Positions 16,177 to 23,694 of a stretch of DNA of 38,922 nucleotides are shown here, piece after piece (position 1 is the stretch's first letter; every line of letters starts with the position of its first letter). The stretch comes from Kribbella turkmenica. Lineage in GTDB: Bacteria; Actinomycetota; Actinomycetes; Propionibacteriales; Kribbellaceae. A program made the position numbers and the translations under genes. The notes under the pieces are model-generated. The model made no database searches. It was not told the DNA's origin and saw only the letters and a list, made by a program, of their open reading frames with translations. Location of the stretch: assembly GCF_004348725.1 (NCBI RefSeq), contig NZ_SMKR01000056.1, positions 1 to 38,922 on the forward strand, read 5' to 3'.

Positions 16177-17105
16177 GCCGTCGTCTCCCTCGAACGCAGG
16201 TAGCCGATCTGGATGAAGGACACCGCCGCGACGAAGATCGCCAGCACCAGCGCGACCGCGGTGCTGTAGCCGAACTTCCCGTACACGAAGGCCTGCTTGT
16301 AGAGCACGGTCGACAGCGTGTCCGTCGCGTAGCCGGGACCGCCGTTCGTCATCGCGATGATCTGGGTGAACAGCGTCAGCCCGCCGACGGTCGACAGCAT
16401 CACGTTGATCGTCGTCGCCGGCGCGAGCAGCGGCCAGGTGATGTGCCGGAACCGCGCGAACGTGCCGGCTCCGTCCACCATCGCGGACTCGTGCAGCTCC
16501 TGCGGCACGCCTTCCAGCCCGGCCAGGAAGATCACCATCGAGTACCCCGCGCACTGCCAGATCACCGTGAACGCGACCGACCAGAGCGCCAGCGACGGAT
16601 CGCCGAGCCAGTCCTGCCGAAGCGCGCCGAGGCCGATCGCGTCCAGCGCGGCGTTGAGGCCCGCGTCCGGTGCCGGGTTGTAGACGTACTTCCACAGGAA
16701 CGACACCATCACCGGACTCACCACGACCGGCGCGAAGAAGATCACCCGCAACGCCATCCGGCTCTTGATCCCGGTGTGTACGCCCAGCGCGAGCAGCAAC
16801 CCGATGCCGTTCTGGACCACCACGATCGCGACGGTCAGCAGCAGAGTGTTGCGCAAGGCACCGAGCGCCTGGTCGTCGCGGACCAGCTGCTTGAAGTTCT
16901 CCAACCCGACGAACGTCCGCTGCTCACCGACCCCCGACCAGTCGGTGAAGGCCGAGCCCGCGCCGGCGATACTCGGGTACAACATCACCAGCGCGTACAC
17001 GACCAGCGCCGGCGCCGCGAAGAACCACGGCGGCGCGATGCCACCGCCGCGGCGCCGCGATGCCTTCGCAGCCTCCCGCCCGACAGCTGTGGTGATCGCC
17101 GTCAT
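16173..17105 (-). CDS. Carbohydrate ABC transporter permease (MalF-type)
   Basis: This 310-residue permease has a short basic N-terminal tail (ASRRRGGG) followed by six helices, the first at about residues 28-48. The EAA loop reads ESAMVDGAGTFARFRHITWP. The region ALVVYALVMLYPS and the following FTDWSG match the usual MalF-like start of CUT1 systems. The ATG at 17105 overlaps the binding-protein stop by four bases, and the gene's own stop overlaps the next permease. It forms the heterodimeric channel with that permease. Confidence 0.95.
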   Translation of the reverse strand: MTAITTAVGREAAKASRRRGGGIAPPWFFAAPALVVYALVMLYPSIAGAGSAFTDWSGVGEQRTFVGLENFKQLVRDDQALGALRNTLLLTVAIVVVQNGIGLLLALGVHTGIKSRMALRVIFFAPVVVSPVMVSFLWKYVYNPAPDAGLNAALDAIGLGALRQDWLGDPSLALWSVAFTVIWQCAGYSMVIFLAGLEGVPQELHESAMVDGAGTFARFRHITWPLLAPATTINVMLSTVGGLTLFTQIIAMTNGGPGYATDTLSTVLYKQAFVYGKFGYSTAVALVLAIFVAAVSFIQIGYLRSRETTA

Positions 17106-18385
17106 GCGGTCTTCCGGTAAGCCTCGTCCATCTTCTTCAGGGCGTTCTGGACAGTGGTTTTGCCGCCGAGGAGTTCCTGGACGACGGCGAAGTGGGTCGG
17201 CTGGACCTCGGCGTTCGGCCAGCGCTGGTCCATGAACGGGACCGCCTTGTCGTCCTCGAGGTACGGCAGGAACGGCTTCAGCACCGGGTCCACCTTCGCC
17301 TCGCCGTCGGAGTACAGCGGGACGCAGGCGACGGCCTCGGCCCACGCGTTCACGGTCTCCGGCCGGCCGCAGTACTCGATGAACTTCCTCACCTGGTCGG
17401 CCTTCTTGCTCTTCGCGCTGAGCGCGATGCCGACCACGACGCCGCCGGGGATCCAGTTGTCCGCCTCGACGTCGGTGGCCGGGAACGGGAACATGCCCAG
17501 GTCGTCCGGTGCCGGCGCCGCGTCGCGGAACGCCTGCAGGACCGCGGACACCTGCACGGCCATCGCGGCCTTGCCGGTGCCGACCATCGAGGTGGCCTGC
17601 TCGTACGTCGTCCCGTTCGGGTTGTCGTTGAAGAAGCCCTTCTTCTGCAGCTCCAGGTACTTGTCCATCGCGTCGGCCCAGCCGGAGTCGGCGAACGACG
17701 CGTTGCCGGCGGTCATCTTGTCGTCGAAGTCCGGCGTCTTGGCGTAGACCGTGCCGGGCACGAGCGCGTAGTCGATCAACTGGGTCACCCACGGGGTCTG
17801 CGCGCCGAGGGCGATCGGGACGATGCCCTTCTTCTTCAGCTTGTCGCAGACGGTCAGCAGCTCCGACCAGGTCGCCGGCGGCTCGACGCCCGCAGCGGCG
17901 AACGCCTTCTTGTTGTAGATCGCGCCCAGCACGCTGGTGCCGGGCGAGAAGATGAACGTCTTGCCGTCGTTCTGGAAGGCGCCCTTGAACCCGGTCGGGA
18001 TCTTCTGGGTCCAGGCCTGGTCGCTGAGATCGGCGAGCAGGTTCGCCTTGCTCAGCTGGACCATCGACATCGCGCTGCCGTTGCCCGGGTAGACCGCGTG
18101 CAGGTCGGGCGCGTTGCCGGCCGCGAGCTGGGCGCGGAGCGCGGTCTGCAACTGGTCGGCCGGGGAGAACGACAGGTTGAAGTCGAAGTCGGAGTTCGCC
18201 TTCTTGAACTCCTCCAGCGCCTTGCGCAGGCCGGCCTCCTGACTGCCGGCGCCGATCACCTTCACCTGTCCGCCGGACGACGACGAACCGCCGTTGCCAC
18301 CACAGGCCGCCAGCGTGCCGGCGGCGGCCGCGCCACCCATCAGCTGCAGGAGACGCCTCCGACTGACGGACTGATCGAGTGCCAT
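17102..18385 (-). CDS. Sugar ABC transporter substrate-binding lipoprotein
   Basis: A 427-residue extracellular solute-binding protein (family 1). The N-terminus combines a twin-arginine (SRRRLLQLMGG) with a lipobox ending TLAAC (Cys28), so export may be by Tat with lipid anchoring. A Gly/Ser linker follows. The mature part has the binding-protein motifs FNLSFSPADQLQTALRAQLA, then GNAPDL, TWSELL, GKAAMAVQ and GGVVVGIALSAKSK. The ATG at 18385 has a consensus AGGAGG eight bases upstream; the longer frame from 18475 lacks one and would run through the operator. First gene of the importer-hydrolase operon. Confidence 0.95.
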   Translation of the reverse strand: MALDQSVSRRRLLQLMGGAAAAGTLAACGGNGGSSSSGGQVKVIGAGSQEAGLRKALEEFKKANSDFDFNLSFSPADQLQTALRAQLAAGNAPDLHAVYPGNGSAMSMVQLSKANLLADLSDQAWTQKIPTGFKGAFQNDGKTFIFSPGTSVLGAIYNKKAFAAAGVEPPATWSELLTVCDKLKKKGIVPIALGAQTPWVTQLIDYALVPGTVYAKTPDFDDKMTAGNASFADSGWADAMDKYLELQKKGFFNDNPNGTTYEQATSMVGTGKAAMAVQVSAVLQAFRDAAPAPDDLGMFPFPATDVEADNWIPGGVVVGIALSAKSKKADQVRKFIEYCGRPETVNAWAEAVACVPLYSDGEAKVDPVLKPFLPYLEDDKAVPFMDQRWPNAEVQPTHFAVVQELLGGKTTVQNALKKMDEAYRKTA

Positions 18386-18700
18386 GGGTTCCTCCTGAGC
18401 CGCGGGACGAGAGCCGCCCCTCGACATAGCGCCTGATGGTGTGAAGTAATCGAGAAATCGTGTTACTTTCTTCACGCGGGACGCTACGGACGGCCCTGAG
18501 GGGTGTCAAGACCTCCTTGAAAGGATTCAGAAGGGCAGCGGAACCCGGTGGTGTCCGGGTGCCCGGCTCGCCTGAGAAGATGGCGCCGTGCCCGCGACCG
18601 CCTGCGCCCCGCCGGACAGCACGCCGTACGACGTGCTGCGCCCCATCACGCCGTGCGACGGAACCGGGCGGGGTCGCGTGACGCCGGGACCGGTGCGCGG
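18386..18700. other. Intergenic region between the divergent importer operon and the paralogue pair
   Basis: This 315-base spacer holds the importer operator at 18441-18475, and a perfect ACCCGG-TGGTGT-CCGGGT hairpin at 18543-18560 that may act in the promoter or leader of the plus-strand genes. A possible 38-codon leader ORF occupies its end (18588 on). I see no convincing -35/-10 pair for the plus-strand gene. Confidence 0.5.
18441..18475 (-). promoter_or_regulatory. Candidate operator GTGAAGTAA...TTACTTTCTTCAC of importer operon
   Basis: An interrupted inverted repeat, GTGAAGTAA (18441-18449) and TTACTTTCTTCAC (18463-18475), lies 56-90 bases upstream of the binding-protein start, in an AT-rich patch of an otherwise GC-rich region. 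It has the look of an operator for a sugar-responsive repressor (LacI or ROK class). No regulator gene lies beside it, so the regulator must be encoded elsewhere. Confidence 0.5.
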
Positions 18701-18704
18701 GTGA
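18588..18704 (+). CDS. Possible 38-codon leader ORF coupled to the next gene
   Basis: A GTG at 18588 preceded by GAGAAGATGG opens a 38-codon frame rich in Pro, Thr and Cys (PATACAPPDSTPYDVLRP). Its TGA overlaps the GTG start of the following gene (GTGA at 18701-18704). Coupled leader ORFs of this kind can regulate translation of the next gene. In GC-rich DNA a chance frame of this length is common, so support is weak. Confidence 0.25.
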   Translation: MPATACAPPDSTPYDVLRPITPCDGTGRGRVTPGPVRG

Positions 18705-19393
18705 AACGTCCGATTCTGGTCACCGGCATCCTCGCGATCACCCTTCTCGGAGCCGCTGCCGGCTACTACACCGGCGACCACACCGAGCCCGCTCCGACCG
18801 CGGCCGGCGAGGCCGTACCGCTCGGCGGGGTCGCGCCGTCCGAGCCGACGGTGCCGGTCAAGACCCCGGTGCCGAACGACCTGGCGGCGCTGGAGACCGG
18901 CCTGTCCTACGAGCGCCACCTCTTCACGGTGAGACCCGCGGGACAGCAGCCGGTGCAGATCTCGATCAAGACCCCGGACCGCTGGCGGCTGACCAAGGAT
19001 CCGGATGCGCCGGCCGAGGTGAAGTTCCTGGATCCGCGCAACGAGCGCGCTGTCCGGGTCGAGGCGGTCGAGCCGACCGAGACCACCACGGACTCGCGGA
19101 AGAAACTCGTCGTCGGCCTGCGCCAGAGCCAGGCGCCGGAGAACGACCTGCGGATCCTCAGCCAGACCGACGAGCAGGTCGAGGACGACGAAGGCCGCTT
19201 GCGGGCGGTGTCGACGCTCGTCTACACCTACATCCCGAACAAGACCCGCCGCTACGTCATCGTCCGCTGGGTCGCGACCGGCGAGGACGACCGGACCACG
19301 GTCGAGATGAGCATCACCGGCCTTCCCCAGGACGCGAAGGGCCTGGACGAAGTCCTCCACCAGGCCACCCGGACCGTCCGCGAGACCAACTGA
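18701..19393 (+). CDS. Membrane-anchored hypothetical protein, paralogue 1
   Basis: A 230-residue protein starts at GTG (18701). A two-residue basic start (KRP) leads into one hydrophobic helix (ILVTGILAITLLGAAAGYY), then a Pro/Thr-rich linker and an extracellular domain from about residue 65 (HLFTVRPAGQ, TPDRWRLTKD, VKFLDPRNERAVRVEAVEP, STLVYTYIPN, RRYVIVRWVA, SITGLPQD, LHQATRTVRE). The downstream gene repeats every one of these landmarks, so the two are a tandem duplication. I do not recognise a named family. The layout (one helix, linker, domain of about 160 residues) resembles the sensor part of actinobacterial Ser/Thr kinases, one of which lies nearby. The start is uncertain. Confidence 0.75.
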   Translation: MKRPILVTGILAITLLGAAAGYYTGDHTEPAPTAAGEAVPLGGVAPSEPTVPVKTPVPNDLAALETGLSYERHLFTVRPAGQQPVQISIKTPDRWRLTKDPDAPAEVKFLDPRNERAVRVEAVEPTETTTDSRKKLVVGLRQSQAPENDLRILSQTDEQVEDDEGRLRAVSTLVYTYIPNKTRRYVIVRWVATGEDDRTTVEMSITGLPQDAKGLDEVLHQATRTVRETN

Positions 19394-19494
19394 GCCGGAG
19401 CGGTTTCACGGAATCGTTACCGGGCCGCGGCAACCCGGCGGCGGGCTACGGTGTCTCCGGGGAGTAGGCCAAGGTCCGGGGAGGTGACGCAGGC

Positions 19495-20241
19495 GTGGCT
19501 CGTCGGAGGACGGTAGGCGCTCTGCTGTGTTCCGGGCTGGTGGCGATCATGGCTCTCGGTGGCGCCGGCGGTTACGGACTCGGCCTGCTGACGGCGGTCG
19601 ACAGTTCGGCCGTCGCCGCGGGGACGGCGGCTCCGCTGGGGACCGTGCGGCCGAAACCGGCGCCTTCGAGCACTCCGGCACCATCGCTCCCGCCGCGGGA
19701 GGTCGTACCCGACAACTCGCCTCCGCTCGAAGCCGACGACCTGCGGTACAAGACTCGCTCCTTCACGGTGAAGGACGTCTACGAGTCGCAGGTCTCGGCG
19801 CGCGTGCCGGCCAACTGGGGCATGACTCAGCCGGATCCGCCGCGGACGGCCCGGTACACCGATCCGACCAGCAAGCGCTGGCTGCGGATCGAGGCCGGAT
19901 TCACCATCCAGCGGCCGCCGGCCGCGTCGATGCAGGCACGGATCGACCAGCTCGACCGGCTCCCGAAGGACCAGATGGTCACCTACGTCTCCAGCACGGT
20001 CGAGGGCAAGTACGCGACCCTGGCCTACACCTACGTCCCACCCGCGTCGCTCGCACCGGTCCCGACGCTGCGCTACGTCGTCGTCCGCTGGGTCGCCGAC
20101 GACAGCGGCCTGTGCGCCGTCGAGATGAGCTCCACCGGCCTCCCCCAGGACGAGCAGGCCCTGCTCGCGATCCTCGACAAGGCGAGCGAGACTGTCGTAC
20201 GACGTGACAGACCGCTCGACGCGGAAAGGCAGCCCAACTGA
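19495..20241 (+). CDS. Membrane-anchored hypothetical protein, paralogue 2
   Basis: A 248-residue paralogue of the preceding protein starts at GTG (19495), with GGGGAGG 11-17 bases upstream. The order is ARRRTVGALL, one transmembrane helix to about residue 30, a Pro/Ser-rich linker, then an outer domain with matching landmarks (RSFTVKDVYES, ARVPANWGMTQPD, RYTDPTSKRWLRIEAGF, LAYTYVPPAS, LRYVVVRWVAD, SSTGLPQDEQ, LDKASETV). Function unknown. The cleanest conserved block, R-Y-V-x-V-R-W-V-A followed by a-x-G-L-P-Q-D, could define a family profile. It ends two bases before the EEP-family gene, so the two are probably co-transcribed. Confidence 0.8.
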   Translation: MARRRTVGALLCSGLVAIMALGGAGGYGLGLLTAVDSSAVAAGTAAPLGTVRPKPAPSSTPAPSLPPREVVPDNSPPLEADDLRYKTRSFTVKDVYESQVSARVPANWGMTQPDPPRTARYTDPTSKRWLRIEAGFTIQRPPAASMQARIDQLDRLPKDQMVTYVSSTVEGKYATLAYTYVPPASLAPVPTLRYVVVRWVADDSGLCAVEMSSTGLPQDEQALLAILDKASETVVRRDRPLDAERQPN

Positions 20242-20243
20242 TC

Positions 20244-21017
20244 ATGCGACTGGCAACGCTCAACGTCTGGGGCATCCGAGGTGACTGGGAAGCCCGATTG
20301 CCGCTTTTCCAGAAGGGCTTCCGGGATCTGGATGCCGATGTGCTGACGTTGCAGGAGACGATCCTGACCGCGGACGTCGACCAGGTGACCGCGATGCTCG
20401 GGGACGGCTACCACCTGGCTCACTCGTCCGAACGCGAGTCCGACGGCCAGGGGATCACGACGGCCAGCCGGTGGCCGATCGGCGAGGTGCTGGAGTTCGA
20501 TCTCAACGTGACCGACCGGACGGGCGACTTCGCCTGCACGGCGCTGGTGACCGAGGTGCTGGCGCCGTTCGGGCGGGTGTGGGTGGCGAACCACTTTCCC
20601 GACTACCAGGTCGATCATGAACGGGAGCGGTGCCTGCAGACCGTTCTGCTCGCACGCCACCTCGAGGAGCTGCCCGGTCATGTGGTCGTCGCGGGCGACC
20701 TGGACGCGGAGGACTCGTCGGACAGCCTGCGGTTCTGGACCGGGCGGCACATGCTCGACGACCTGAGTGTCTGCTACCGCAGCGCCTGGGAGGCGATCCG
20801 TCCGGACGAGCGGTTGGAGACGTACGTCGAGGAGAACCCGCACTTCGTCGACGAGGAGTGGCCGTTCCGCGGCATCGACCACATCCTGGTCCGCTGCGGA
20901 CCACGCGGACGGCCGACCCTCCCCATCCTCGACTGCACCCGCATCTTCGACCAGCCCGGAGCCGTCCCCAGCGACCACTACGGCCTGGTCGCGGACCTCG
21001 CGGAGGAAGGGCGCTAG
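20244..21017 (+). CDS. Endonuclease/exonuclease/phosphatase (EEP) family protein
   Basis: A 257-residue metal-dependent hydrolase of the EEP fold. Motifs in order: TLNVWGI (active-site Asn), LTLQETI (metal-binding Glu), VWVANHFPD (catalytic-site His), VVAGDLDAE (Asp; the usual following Asn is an Asp here), RGIDHILV, and the terminal SDHYGLVADL (Asp-His pair). No signal peptide is seen. The family covers DNA-repair nucleases, sphingomyelinases and inositol-phosphate phosphatases, and the sequence alone does not choose. It starts two bases after the paralogue gene, and its 3' end meets an alpha/beta-hydrolase remnant on the other strand. Confidence 0.88.
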   Translation: MRLATLNVWGIRGDWEARLPLFQKGFRDLDADVLTLQETILTADVDQVTAMLGDGYHLAHSSERESDGQGITTASRWPIGEVLEFDLNVTDRTGDFACTALVTEVLAPFGRVWVANHFPDYQVDHERERCLQTVLLARHLEELPGHVVVAGDLDAEDSSDSLRFWTGRHMLDDLSVCYRSAWEAIRPDERLETYVEENPHFVDEEWPFRGIDHILVRCGPRGRPTLPILDCTRIFDQPGAVPSDHYGLVADLAEEGR

Positions 21018-21194
21018 CCGCCCGAGCGTCTCCGGTACCTCCTCGGCCATGAAGTGCCCCGGCCCGGATCGAGGCCCGGGGACGTCGTCGGCGGCAGACC
21101 GGCCGTCGAGCAGGTGGTTGACCAACAACTCAGGTGCCTGCGCGATCAGCGTATCCAGGATCGGCCCCGGTGCCGCGAGGAACGACCAGACCCA
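21005..21194 (-). pseudogene. Alpha/beta-hydrolase remnant (internally deleted)
   Basis: After an in-frame TAG (21195-21197) the minus strand reads WVWSFLAAPGPILDTLIAQA, then PELLVNHLLDG, the lid region of haloalkane-dehalogenase/epoxide-hydrolase-type enzymes. After about ten unrelated residues comes GHFMAEEVPETLGRLAPFL, the conserved end of that family with the catalytic histidine. The 80-100 residues that should separate the two parts, and the whole N-terminal half with the nucleophile, are missing. The frame runs into the end of the EEP gene. This is a decayed gene trapped between two live genes. Confidence 0.6.
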
Positions 21195-21326
21195 CTAGCC
21201 GAGCTGTGGAGCAGGTCGGTGGGCCGCCGCCGACTGTCCGGCCGTGGATCGTTGCCCCGGACACCGTACGTCGAACTCGGCGAAACCGTCGATCACGCAG
21301 TACGACGTACCCAGCGCGGGGAGGCG

Positions 21327-21440
21327 TCAGTCGATCGGCCAGATGGTGCGGAAGATGGTGGAGCGCAGGCGGTAGAACCGGCGCCGGGCGGACTGGACCA
21401 AGGCAGGCGACGGCCGGAACCGTTCGCTGGGAAAACGCAT
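21327..21440 (-). CDS. Candidate 37-residue basic small protein
   Basis: A 37-codon frame starts at ATG (21440) eight bases after GAGGAA. It encodes a strongly basic peptide, MRFPSERFRPSPALVQSARR followed by RFYRLRSTIFRTIWPID, with 11 Arg and no Lys. It begins 41 bases after the stop of the Ser/Thr kinase gene on the same strand, so it could be the last gene of that transcript. A good ribosome-binding site and a normal composition in an otherwise decayed stretch support it. No family is recognised. Confidence 0.4.
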   Translation of the reverse strand: MRFPSERFRPSPALVQSARRRFYRLRSTIFRTIWPID

Positions 21441-21481
21441 CAGGGACTTCCTCGGAGCAGACTGGACTGGCCGGGTGCTCG

Positions 21482-23026
21482 TCAGCCGCCGACGGAAACC
21501 GATCGGGCGATCTCCAGGGCACGGTCGCGGGACTCCCCCGCCGGCACCAGCACCTGGACGAGCCTCGAGCCGGTGGTCCCCGTGTCCACGACTCGCTGGA
21601 GGAGCATACTGCGACTGTCGCCGCATCCGGTGGAGAACTGGTCGGTCGTGACGTTGCCGTTGTCGTTGCTGACCGTCGGCTCCTCGGTGGTGAAGCAGCC
21701 GAACTGGGCGGCGTCCGCGACCGCGAGCTTCGCGTCCCGGGCGTCGGTCATCCCGACGAAGACGCCGACGCTGTTCAGCGACCAGTCGTCCTCGCGGCTC
21801 ACTCGCAGCGCCGGGTAGGACTTGCTGCTGCCCGGCGGCCGCCACTGGGACTCCGCCACCGACTTCGCCCAGCCGCGCTGGATCTGCACCGAGATGTCGC
21901 CCTTCGAGATCGGGACGACCTCGCGGTCCGCCAGGTACCGCTGGCCGAAGAAGCCGGCACCGCCGCCGACGATCAGGGCGAGTACGGCGGCGAGCAGCCA
22001 GCGACCGCGCCGACGCCTCCGCGGCCCGGCCGTCACCGCACCAGAGGCGGTCGATTCGGCAGCCGGCGGCCCGGTTGCTGCGGCGGTCTCGGCCGGCGCA
22101 GAGGCTCTGACGACGGTCGGCCTGTTCTCGTCGCTGAGTGCGGTGTTCTCACCGACGCCCGCGACCGCGCCGGTCTCGCGGACGGCGAACGTGGACGGCA
22201 CGAAGCCGTGAGTGGTCTCGTTCATTGCGCCGACCAGCTCCCGGGTGAACGACTGGACGTCCGGCCAGCGCTTCTCCCGGTTCGGTTCGAGGGCGCGGAC
22301 GATCGCCAGGTCGACCACTTCCGGTAGGAGGAACCCGAGCGTGCTCGGCGGAGACGGCGCCTTGACCCGGGAGGCCGCTCCGAGGCCGTCGACCTGGTGT
22401 GGTGAGCGTCCGGTCAGCGCGGCGTACGCGACGGCACCGAGCGAGTACTGGTCGGCGCGCTGGTCCAGGCGCTCCCCCATCGCCTGCTCGGGAGCGACGT
22501 ACGACGGGGTGCCGCCGGGCATCGTGATCCGCGACGCCTCGTCGAGCGACTTGCCCAGGCCGAGGTCGGACAGGACGGCCCGCTCCCCCTCGTCCGTGCT
22601 GCGGAACAGGACGTTCGCGGGCTTCACGTCCCGGTGCAGCAGACCGCGCCGGTGCAGGGCCTGCAGGCCGCGGCCGACCTGGACGACGACGTCGACGGCC
22701 TCGGCCAGCGGCAGGGGTTCGTTCCTCAGCCGGTCGGCGAGCGTGCCGCGATCGGCGTACGTGAGCACGAGGAACGGCCGCCCGTCCTCGAGCTCGCCGA
22801 CGTCGTGGACCTGGACGACGTGCTCGGACTCGACCCGGCGCAGGAACCGGCCCTCCTCGAGGAACCGGCGGCGGACCGAGTCGTCGTGCGCCCAGTTGTC
22901 CGCGAGGACCTTGATCGCCACCTCGGCGTCCAGTTGCTCATCGTGAGCGAGCCACACCGTAGCGAAACCACCCGCGCCCAGGCGTCGTCGCACGACGTAG
23001 CGGCCTAGTCTGCTCGGGACCCCCAT
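21482..23026 (-). CDS. Membrane Ser/Thr protein kinase with non-PASTA ectodomain
   Basis: A 514-residue Hanks-type kinase. Glycine loop RLGAGGFATVW (15-25), ATP lysine K39 in VAIKVL, catalytic loop HRDVKPAN (131-138), DLG in place of DFG (154-156), activation segment GGTPSYVAPEQ. A Pro/Ala/Thr-rich juxtamembrane stretch and five arginines lead to one transmembrane helix near residues 335-355. The outer domain (about 150 residues: SVQIQRGWAKS, LRVSREDDW, FGCFTTEEP, FSTGCGDS, LVQVLVPAGESRDRALEIA) has two cysteines that could pair, and is not a PASTA repeat array. The ATG at 23026 keeps the kinase fold start; 23035 is possible. It is divergent from the ECF sigma gene, with only a few bases between them. 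Confidence 0.92.
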   Translation of the reverse strand: MGVPSRLGRYVVRRRLGAGGFATVWLAHDEQLDAEVAIKVLADNWAHDDSVRRRFLEEGRFLRRVESEHVVQVHDVGELEDGRPFLVLTYADRGTLADRLRNEPLPLAEAVDVVVQVGRGLQALHRRGLLHRDVKPANVLFRSTDEGERAVLSDLGLGKSLDEASRITMPGGTPSYVAPEQAMGERLDQRADQYSLGAVAYAALTGRSPHQVDGLGAASRVKAPSPPSTLGFLLPEVVDLAIVRALEPNREKRWPDVQSFTRELVGAMNETTHGFVPSTFAVRETGAVAGVGENTALSDENRPTVVRASAPAETAAATGPPAAESTASGAVTAGPRRRRRGRWLLAAVLALIVGGGAGFFGQRYLADREVVPISKGDISVQIQRGWAKSVAESQWRPPGSSKSYPALRVSREDDWSLNSVGVFVGMTDARDAKLAVADAAQFGCFTTEEPTVSNDNGNVTTDQFSTGCGDSRSMLLQRVVDTGTTGSRLVQVLVPAGESRDRALEIARSVSVGG

Positions 23027-23069
23027 ACAGGGCATTATGGATCAGTGGGAGTCCCATGCCGGGGGCCCG

Positions 23070-23648
23070 ATGACAGCAAAGGCACAGATGAGCGACAGCA
23101 GCGGTCCGACCGACGACCTCGGAGTCCTGGCAGAGCGCGCCAGGGGCGGGGACAAGCACGCGATGGACGACCTGCTGAGGCTGGTCCACCCGCGCGTACT
23201 GCGGATCTGCCGCAGCGTGCTGCCGTACTCCGCCGACGCCGAGGACGCGGCCCAGGAAGCACTGCTGAACATCGCCACCAAGATCCACACGTACTCCGGC
23301 CGCAGCAGCTTCTCCACCTGGGTGCACTCGGTCGCCGCCAACTCGGCGCGGTCGACGTACCGCAAGCTGAAGCGCAGCGCCCAGGCGGCGCACAACCCGG
23401 AGACGATGGAACGGCCGGACCCGCGGACCACCAGCGTGATCGCCGGCACCCGGCTGGACCTCCTCGAGGCGCTCGAGACGCTGGAGCGGGACCGTCCGCA
23501 GATGGTCACCCCGCTCGTCCTGCGAGACGTCTACGGCCTGTCGTACGAGGAGATCGCCGCCGAGGTGGGCGCGCCGCTCGGGACCGTCAAGTCCCGGATC
23601 CACGACGCCCGCGAGGTCGTCCGCCCGCTGCTCCGTCCGAAGGACTGA
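23070..23648 (+). CDS. ECF-type RNA polymerase sigma factor
   Basis: A 192-residue sigma-70-family factor with sigma-2 and sigma-4 only. Region 2 runs from [20 protein letters not shown] through [17 protein letters not shown] and [18 protein letters not shown]. The linker is short, and region 4 is [20 protein letters not shown] followed by [12 protein letters not shown], a clear helix-turn-helix. Starts at 23037, 23070 and 23088 are all in frame. I favour 23070 because 23037 would leave almost no room for the promoters of the divergent kinase, but the choice is not secure. No anti-sigma factor gene is adjacent; the kinase or the paralogue proteins may serve that role, which is speculation. 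Confidence 0.9.
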   Translation: MTAKAQMSDSSGPTDDLGVLAERARGGDKHAMDDLLRLVHPRVLRICRSVLPYSADAEDAAQEALLNIATKIHTYSGRSSFSTWVHSVAANSARSTYRKLKRSAQAAHNPETMERPDPRTTSVIAGTRLDLLEALETLERDRPQMVTPLVLRDVYGLSYEEIAAEVGAPLGTVKSRIHDAREVVRPLLRPKD

Positions 23649-23694
23649 GGAGAGGACCCTCCCGCCGGCGGCTCGGTTGTGCTCAGATGGGGGC

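Noticed and set aside
20073-21128. 351-codon minus-strand frame across the EEP gene
   Set aside because: Only its first 40 residues resemble a protein (the hydrolase remnant). The rest is antisense to the EEP gene.
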